From contig NC_085099.1 of assembly GCF_963422355.1 (NCBI RefSeq), positions 5,631,625-5,695,624 on the forward strand: DNA of 64,000 bases, given 5' to 3'. This document shows, one piece after another, positions 55,315 through 64,000 of the stretch. The notes below the pieces were generated by a model. That model worked only from the letters and a program-made list of their open reading frames with translations, had not been told where the DNA came from and ran no database searches. Positions within the stretch are counted from its first letter, which is position 1; the number at the start of each line of letters is the position of its first letter. This DNA comes from Corticium candelabrum. Its lineage: Eukaryota > Porifera > Homoscleromorpha > Homosclerophorida > Plakinidae. Both the position numbers and the translations under genes were made by a program.

Positions 55315-55619
55315 CGAATAGAAGTGACCGCGAAAAGTAGAAAGAGAGGTGGGAGACACGAGAGGATGGAAGGGAGGTCGCTCTTGTCCATTGGCTACCG
55401 ACGACGACCTCGGATACTGAAATCGACCGAATGTCGAGTAGTGGTAACCACCACGTAGATGACGAAATTCGTTATCCAGTTTGAAACGTAGAGAAAGACG
55501 AAAACCGAGTCGACGAGAACAGTGAACGATTGAAAGTGAGCACGTGGAGAGTGCACATGGTTCAAGTAAAATTCGAAACGGTGAGCTGTGATTGGGTGAA
55601 CTCACGGATGTTAGCTAAT

Positions 55620-56285
<666 letters not shown>

Positions 56286-56790
56286 CACGCCATGTGTATA
56301 GCTGCCAGTTATCTGGTCACGCTGTCCTCATCCAAGAGGGGAGCTAGGAAGTTTGCATTTTCTCTCGCTTGTAAAAGAACAGCAGAGGAACAGTAGTGAC
56401 GTTTCAAGTCTCAAGGCCATTACATACATGCTGGCAAGAGCTCCTGTCTGACAGTTATGCGGTGCCCATGATGACAGTTGTGGCATCTAAAACCAGGTCT
56501 GAACGTGAAGCATCACAAACATTGTATTGTCCACAGTGGTACAAACAGCAAGCATGTTAGTCAAAGCTGGATTCTCAGTTGAGGTGTCTAGATCAGAGAC
56601 TGGTTGTGACAACACTGTTTGAGTTGGTGTTAGTTGTTGCTGATCAACAGGTACACACTTGTGCACAGATAAATCTTCTGCACTCTTAACTTAAACCATC
56701 TCTGGCATACTGAGCATTGTCGTGCACTAAGCTGTTCGTGAACAGAAAGCTGGCAAATCGCAAAGCATTTGTAGCGATCAAGACTGGGCT

Positions 56791-57779
<989 letters not shown>

Positions 57780-57780
<1 letters not shown>

Positions 57781-58720
57781 TGTTCAATTAATTATCGCTT
57801 CTGTTTCTGTAGTGTCTGTCTCTTGTCGCCGGCGTTGCTCTAAGTTGGTTGCAGTTGGTTGGCGTGTTGTCTCCACATCATACTTCAGGCGTCGTGGTAA
57901 CATCATAAGACACTGCAGCTGGTTCGGTTTGTCTGTGAACCTTACCAAGTACCCATTTTGCCCCTTGACGGCAATTCTTATCCATAACACTTTGACCGAT
58001 CTCAAATGATCTGTACGCCCTATTCTCCTTCTGTACCAACTATTCTTCGCGGTCTTCCTGACATCTGGTTTGACTAGATTTACTTCTGCATGGTTCTCAA
58101 GTTTCATGCAAACATTAGCTGTGGCAGACTCACTTCGGTCACCGTGTGTGGAGCGCACGGTAAGCCAATAAATACCAGTCCAATGTATGTTGTGTAGAAA
58201 TACAGTAGACGTTTGATCGGCTTTGAGTGCGCGTTTATAGCTCTTCACTAATCGTTCAGCCAGGCCGTTAGTAGCAGGGTGATACGGCGCACCTCTCACG
58301 TGACAAATGCCATTTTCCTTGATAAAAGGTCTGGCAATGCTCTGACGTAAATTGCGGTCCATTATCAAATACAATTTATTTGGAATTTTCATCTGCAAGA
58401 CAACAAATCGGACTTGTTCAATGCTTTTCCGCCAGTGTGCTGGGTATCGTCAGTACGTACTTCGGGCCGCTTTGAGTAAACGGCCAAAATTGCCATGAAG
58501 ACGGTTACGTAAACAGGCCCTGCAAATTCGACATGCATACGTTGCCATGGAGTCGATGGGTACTGTCTCTGTGAAGTGGGGTGCACATGCACCGATTCAG
58601 CTGCTGTCTCCTGACACCCTCTACACTGCCCAGCTCGTCCTTCAAGGTATCGGTAGATGTTTTCCCACCACACATACGAAGATCGAGCCAAACCCTTTAT
58701 GTTGACCATGCCAAGATGAC
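57780..58720 (-). mobile_element. Ty3/Gypsy-type integrase fossil
   Basis: The zinc-finger part, part of the catalytic core and the C-terminal part of a Gypsy-type integrase can be recognised. The rest of the element is absent. It is broken, with more than one break, and looks old. Confidence 0.7.
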
Positions 58721-59695
58721 CCTAGTGAAGTGTTTCGGTTCTTGACAGCAGTTTAGAGGGGACAAATACCCGAGATTCCTAAGGACTTCTTGTGTGTTTG
58801 TGTTGTGAACTCATTCTTCTTACGGTAGAAAGAAAGAAGTTCGCTATGCTCTATCTTCGGACATGCTCAGCCCCTTTTGACAAAATTTACAACCTTTAAA
58901 GGAGCAGGTCCGTGAGTGTGACTAGACAAACTTCTTGCTGTATAACTGACAGGCTGTCAATTATATTTGAATAAAACATACCTACGCCATCCGCTTCTCC
59001 TTGCGGCCAGCCTCTGTTTGCTGCAGTGACAAGCTGTCGCAGTTGCAGTGATGTACGTATGCGGTGTTCCTATACTTGATTTGGTATGAAAAAGCACCCA
59101 CGAAAGGTACCAACCTTGTAGTCTCGCTGCCCGTGTCACTAGTACTGCTTTGCCGAGGTCAATAATATACAGCAACGGTTTGTGGTGAATTGGAGGCCTT
59201 CTAGATAGAGTTGACACAGTTTTACTCCTCAAAGAGTGCCTGGGCCTTTCGTTTTCTCTGTGCGTATTGCCCCTCTATCTTAGTGAGTGACCTCGACGCT
59301 TATGCGATTGGTTTCTCTTGCCCATCCAGCGTTCGATGTTAGAGCACGGCCCCCCTCCCTTATAAAGTTGAGATGCGAATTTGGTCTGAATTCGGTGAAA
59401 GGTGCTATGTAGTTGAGCAGAACACGCGCCGAAATCGATGAATTCGCTTCGTATTCTGACGGAAGCGGTAGCGTAGCAGTATATGCAATGGGTGGAATTC
59501 GGTCCGTATCCGGAGTATGCGGTAGTTGTTCGCCTCGAATTCTGGCTAAAGAAAACGCGGTAGTGATTCGCTTCGAATTCGGGCATTCAGTCCAATATGA
59601 TATTACTACGCAGTACGGTATTCGAAATCGGAGAGAAGTCCAGCTGCAACACTCCACCATCAGACATGCAAAATATATTCAATCATCTCTATCTA

Positions 59696-59765
59696 TAGAG
59701 CGGTTGCACCTACGTCATATTCCCCGCCCGCCCGCCATTTTGGTGTTTAACCGCGACTGCGTAGG
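59696..59765 (+). repeat. Left terminal inverted repeat of the transposon
   Basis: About 65 bp, pairs with 63766-63833. The ATG of the first element gene starts 8 bp after it. Confidence 0.8.
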
Positions 59766-59772
59766 TGAGGTA

Positions 59773-61785
59773 ATGTCTGCTGCCCCCGCTTCTAGCGTAA
59801 CACAGCCTGCCAGAAATCTGTCCTCCTATGCAGATAAATTACCAAATGAGGCCAAAACGCGATATCTGCAGAAATTGAGTCTGATAGATGGGGTGGATCC
59901 TTTGGAAGTGTCAACATCTTGTGGAAACGATTGTCCTCTACCTCTAGTGGACGCCTCTGATATCGTGTCATATTTGGTGCTGCAAACTAGTTTTATTTCG
60001 GCTAAGCAATTTAAGGCTCACCGTTTCATGGAGGCATACAATCAGTTTGCAAACGGTTGGGTGAAAGATGTGCGTGCACGCGCCGCCGTTGGAGAGAAAC
60101 GTGTTGTTGCTGGACGGGTGAGTAGGTTGTCATTGCATTTTTTAACTTGAAGAGATCACTCGTTCTAGAGGTTCGTCATTCTCAGAGGTGTAACGAAACC
60201 CCGCTGCGATGTTGGCTGATATGTGAGAAAAATGGGGAGGTTTATTGTGGTCATTGCACGTGCATGACTGGTCTAGGGGAAGTGTGTTCCCACGTGGCTG
60301 CAGTTCTCTTTATTTGGAGACAGCTTTGCGGGTGACGGGTACATCAACTTGCACACAGGAGAAAGCTAGATGAATGATTCCGTCTTTGCAAAAGGCTATT
60401 CCCTACCTAAGGATGAAGGATGTGGATATGTCATTAAAGAGCAAGAAGAAGAAGACTGATGACACGGCCTGTTCTCCTGCTCACCTTCCTATATGTTCCA
60501 AGGCATCTTCTGTTTCCACTAATACATCACCCACATCACAACAAAGTAAACTTAGTACTTTCTACAAGAGTCTGTCTGAAGCTCCAAGTAATACTGTCAT
60601 TTTGTCTCTTATTCCTGGCTACTCTAATCGTTATGTTCCAAAGTCAAAAACTCAGCACTTTCCTCAGCTAATACAATCCCTACATGATCCCAAATTTCTA
60701 TCCTTAGACTATGTTCAACCTCTAGATGTTTGTGAAGGTGTGGTTTTAGAGGTGACAGAAGACATGGCAGCAGCAGTGGAAGAGGCTACCAGAGTTCAAA
60801 GCAAGTGCAAGCTTTGGTATAAGTACAGGGCTGGTCGAGTAACTGCTTCTCGACTTAAACAAGTTTGTAGAACCAATCTTGCTAGGCCATCACAAAGTCT
60901 AGTAAAATCTATATGTTACCCAGAAGCATTCCGATTCACTTCTGCTCCACGAGCTGGGGTTGCAGTCATGAAAAAGCAGCCAGAGAACACTATATGGAAT
61001 TGTTACGTAATGGTCATGACAACATTGTTGTAGATGAATGTGGTTTTGTCGTAAAGCCTTGCTGGCCTCATCTTGGTGCTTCTCCTGATGGCATTGTACA
61101 CTGTTTGTGTCGTGGTAAAGGTGTTATTAAAATCAAATGTTCATATTGCCACAATAATGAAGAAATTTATGTAGGAGAGGATGACCTAAAATCTTGTCTT
61201 GGCCGTTTACCAGATGGTTCAGCAACTCTGGTTAAATCACATGCCTACTATTATCAGCTGCAAATGCAGATCTTTGTTTGCAATGTGGAGTACTGTGACT
61301 TTGTACTGTGCACTTTTCCAACATCATCAACAAGTTCAAGCATATTTGTGGAACGTGTCTTGCCTGATGCTGACTTATGGTCGGATTGTATATCTGTCTC
61401 TAGACAATTCTTTCGTACTTGTATTCTTCCACAACTTCTTGGAAGGTGGTGTACAAGACCAACTGTTCATGCAGGTGCAACTAACTGTCCACCCATATGT
61501 GCATCAAATTCAACAGTGTGTGATAAGGAACTGTCAGCTACCGAGGAAGATAACATTACAGCAGTGCAATCTTCTAGAAAGTACTGCTACTGTCAAGAGC
61601 CAGAAGATGAGTCAAAAGAAATGATTGCCTGTGACAACCCTAAGTGTCACATTGAATGGTTCCATACACAGTGCTTGAAAATAGGCACTATTCCCAAAGG
61701 AAGATGGTATTGTCCCGATTGCAGGAAACTACTAGAAATCAAGAGAAGCGGCAAGAGAAAGAAACAGCAAGCACACTTAGTATAA
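59773..61785 (+). pseudogene. Transposon-encoded SWIM zinc finger - YqaJ nuclease - PHD finger protein
   Basis: Exon 59773-60117 (NEAKTRYLQKLSLIDGVDPL, EAYNQFANGWVKDV) splices with a GTGAGT donor to 60171 (VRHSQRCNETPL). A SWIM finger CGHCTCMTGLGEVCSHV follows. After a frameshift near 60330 the frame resumes at 60374 (MIPSLQKAIPYLRMKDVDM). WYKYRAGRVTASRL opens the YqaJ exonuclease-like domain. A second frameshift lies near 60950, before TSWGCSHEKAAREHYMELL. GASPDGIV keeps the nuclease Asp, but the following ExK reads KIKCSY where the family has EIKC, so the catalytic Glu is lost. A C4HC3 PHD finger ends the protein (YCYCQEPEDES, MIACDNPKC, WFHTQCL, WYCPDC). Widespread in cnidarian and sponge genomes as I recall. 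Probably a transposon accessory nuclease; this copy is inactive. Confidence 0.8.
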
Positions 61786-61855
61786 TACTACACACAGTGT
61801 TATTACATTCTATGAGGTAACCATCAAGGCCAGGTAATTTATAGGCACGTGTAAG

Positions 61856-63260
61856 CTAGTCAAATGGAACAACTGAGTCACAAACATTACATAGGGCACA
61901 GCAAACTTTAGCAATTCGATCGATGAGGGGACAGCCTTCAGCTGCATGCCTTGTGATGTAATCCTTTGGTAGCGTACCCTTCAGTATGGTAAACTTTTGC
62001 CGTACACAGCCGATGACTCTCTCTACATGAATGCGGACGTTTGCTATTAATCTGGTTTCTTCCATTTTAAATGCAGCTAGTTGATCCTTTCCTTTTGTAA
62101 AGGCAGGAATGTACAACTTAGCTTGCTGCATTCCAACTGAGTCTGAAATGTCAAATCCCATATCAGCTAGCACCACATCTCCAGGCAATACCTTTTTGAG
62201 AATTCCAGAGTGCTCAGTTAAAAATTTATCACTGACTCTGCCTCCCCATGCATCTGAAATTGATGAGATGATGCCTTGTGGTGCTATGCCTATCAAGAAT
62301 TGTACCGTGTTGTGGTGTTTGTATTGGGACCGAGTACATGCTCGAGCTAAACGATTTGTAGGCCTTTCAACAAAAATTTCAAAACAGTCGATAATAACTG
62401 CCACTTTTTCTCCAAATGAGGACAGGAAACATTCCGGCATAGTCTTTCTCAGAATGTCTCTATCAGGCCACAAAATTAGTGGCTGTAACTCAGCATCTAA
62501 GATTATCAGCCAACGTGACAGTATTCTGGAAATGGTTAAACGACAGACATCAAACCGGTAACACAGGTCTTCATTAGATAAGTTCAATCTTAGTTTGATC
62601 AATACGACCATAAACTCTTTGGAATCTTGACAATTTAGTGCGCATGTCTTGTGGTGTAACATAATCAAACACTGCCTTCAAAACTTTGAAATTTGGAAGA
62701 CCAGTGTAGTGCTGAATGAACCCATCAGTGGATGACTGCATTGAGTCTTCTGTGAAAGGAGAAAGCCGCTGAATGGTGTGCTTGAGACTGCTTATTGTCA
62801 AGTAAGCTACCGCCAACTCTTTTCGTAAGCCATCGATATGATCTGTAGGAAAATCATCTGCCTGTTCATTTTTCTCCACATCGTATATTTCTGGTTCTAA
62901 ATTCACATGACATGGCATCTGATCTGATGTCTGCTCCTCTGGTACCTTTCAACACTCTTGGTTTTTTGACTTTCTTTGAATGACCCAATAATTGTGAGGG
63001 TAACCAGTCGGGGTTTGTCTCATCAAAGAGGTCTGCTGGTTTGCCTGTGACAAAGTGGAGGGACCAAATTCTTTCATTTTCAAGCTTGCTGTTTGTCAAG
63101 TCTTGCCTAGAAATAGCTGCAAGAAATCCTTCTCTTCGAGCTTTGCGTAGTTGGAATTCTCGTTCACTTCTTGTGGTTCGAATCACTGGTATACAGTAAA
63201 CGAGACGTCTTTGTCTCTCCCAGATCTATTTGAGCAGCCAACAAGTATGCATAGAACCAT
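61856..63260 (-). pseudogene. THAP-domain DDE transposase (DDE_Tnp_4 type)
   Basis: Read leftward: a THAP start MVLCILVGCSNRSGRDKDVS at about 63250, a break near 63190, then REGFLAAISRQDLTN, IWSLHFVTGKPADLFDE and PDWLPSQLLGH. A middle segment runs 62918 to about 62640 (IDGLRKELAVAYLTISSLKH), a frameshift near 62640, and the catalytic segment to 61856. DDE candidates: Asp in VAVIIDCFEIF, Asp in VVLADMGFD, Glu in RIHVERVIGC. The THAP Cys before the SxHF pair is Trp here, so zinc binding is lost. A possible short first exon at about 63590-63613 (ATGACGCTTTGGAG then GTACGT) joins in frame to GTGTCTTAGGAAGATGG. About three breaks in all: once mobile, now dead. Convergent with the YqaJ gene, 70 bp apart. 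Confidence 0.82.
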
Positions 63261-63765
63261 CTTCCTAAGACACCTGAAGAGACAATGATATTCATTAATT
63301 AATTTAGTGTAGAAGCTTGCTGTAAACTCTGAGAACTATAAATGGTCTAGTTTGTACAGTCTCTAGCTGACTATACTTGTATTTACTTGTCTCTTTTAAG
63401 TCTAAGATGTTTGGTACTACACGTATTTGATAATAATAGCTACACATGTAATAATGATTAGAGACATAATAATATAAATAGAATAGCTATAGATCAGTCA
63501 TCAAATAACGCAAACAAAAGCTCCACTCTGTAAACTTTTTAGTGTATACGGAAAAGCAAACCATCTTACAAACAACGTAAGGAAGTCAGCCACGTACCTC
63601 CAAAGCGTCATTGTGCATTGATATTTTTTACGCTAATCCTAGCGGTGTAGCTAGACTCGAAGCTAGTCACTAGATGCAGAAGTTAAGCATAGCGCTATAT
63701 ATAGGTAGCGTGAAACTTGGTCCACACAACGTCACTTTGGTAGTAAACTTGACAGGTAGACCGAG

Positions 63766-63833
63766 GTAGCGTACACGCAGTTGGACACCAAAATGGCGAC
63801 GTCCGGGAATATGACGTCACGTTCAACCGCCCT
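63766..63833 (-). repeat. Right terminal inverted repeat of the transposon
   Basis: Pairs with 59696-59765. Contains CACCAAAATGGC and GGAATATGACGTCACGTTCA. Confidence 0.8.
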
Positions 63834-64000
63834 ATTAGATCCACTTCTCTGAATCGATGCGATACACTCATACAAGTTAATTGTTATCTGATTTGGGGTA
63901 ATTGGCGTCGCTAGGCATGTCCGCAACACTCTCCGATTGACCGTCAACACACCTGCTCTCTGTATTGACCGGAATTCGATAAATTGATGAAGTCATAAAC

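Larger units (their letters stand above)
59696..63833. mobile_element. Complete-length but decayed DNA transposon, THAP/DDE plus YqaJ (ISL2EU-like)
   Basis: Inverted ends: the left (59700-59765) carries GTCATATTCC, GCCATTTTGGTGT and AACCGCGACTGCGTA; the right (63766-63832), reverse complemented, carries GTCATATTCC, GCCATTTTGGTGT and CCAACTGCGTGTAC, both preceded by AGRGCGGTTG. Between them lie two convergent genes: SWIM-YqaJ-PHD on plus (59773-61785) and THAP-DDE transposase on minus (61856-63260). From memory, ISL2EU elements of the IS5/PIF group carry a YqaJ gene beside the transposase, which fits. Both genes have a few frameshifts, so the copy is dead. Confidence 0.8.

Overview
This window is animal nuclear DNA. 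The evidence is short GT-AG introns (many 50-150 bp), multi-exon genes for metazoan proteins (GTF3C5, SET, WDR4, a T-box factor, an RBR ligase, death-domain proteins), dense (AC)n, (GACA)n and (ATGT)n microsatellites, and a mixed load of LINEs, SINEs, MITEs, a cut-and-paste DNA transposon and old Gypsy fossils. Gene density, tiny introns and the LRR-ROCO/death-domain repertoire suggest a marine invertebrate, plausibly a sponge or another early-branching animal. I cannot name the species. I assembled exon models by hand from reading frame, splice-site sequence and phase, and checked that the phases add up.

Layout. 1-3.5 kb: noncoding, two TIR elements. 3.5-9.27 kb (-): GTF3C5 (TFIIIC subunit); its long intron 2 holds a LINE fragment, a TIR element and (GACA)n arrays. 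9.38-12.15 kb (+): SET/TAF-I, head to head with GTF3C5 across about 108 bp. 12.43-17.7 kb (+): WDR4, the tRNA m7G46 methyltransferase partner. 18.5-19.55 kb (+): an unrecognised Cys-rich gene. 19.99-26.5 kb (-): a three-exon gene joining LRR, Roc-COR GTPase, death domain and a nucleoside-phosphorylase-like domain. 28.7-35.0 kb (-): an ankyrin, coiled-coil and death-domain gene. 36.8-39.85 kb: a broken Gypsy fossil. 41.0-42.8 kb (-): a Parkin-like RBR protein lacking the Ubl domain. 44.3-46.3 kb (-): a secreted sulfatase with a GC-AG intron. 46.8-51.25 kb: tRNA-derived SINEs and LINE fragments, all lodged in (ATGT)n tracts. 53.6-55.3 kb (-): a T-box transcription factor. 57.8-58.7 kb: a second Gypsy fossil. 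59.7-63.8 kb: a THAP/DDE plus SWIM/YqaJ/PHD DNA transposon with both terminal inverted repeats.

Two themes link the genes. The first is RNA and chromatin housekeeping: the TFIIIC subunit, the SET histone chaperone and the tRNA methylation cofactor sit side by side. The second is a neighbourhood of death-domain proteins on one strand (ROCO-DD-nucleosidase and ANK-CC-DD), which looks like innate immune or cell-death signalling. The LRR-Roc-COR-DD-PNP architecture is the most unusual thing here. Its nucleosidase-like domain carries Asn where the family normally has the catalytic Asp, and the gene has recent internal tandem duplications.
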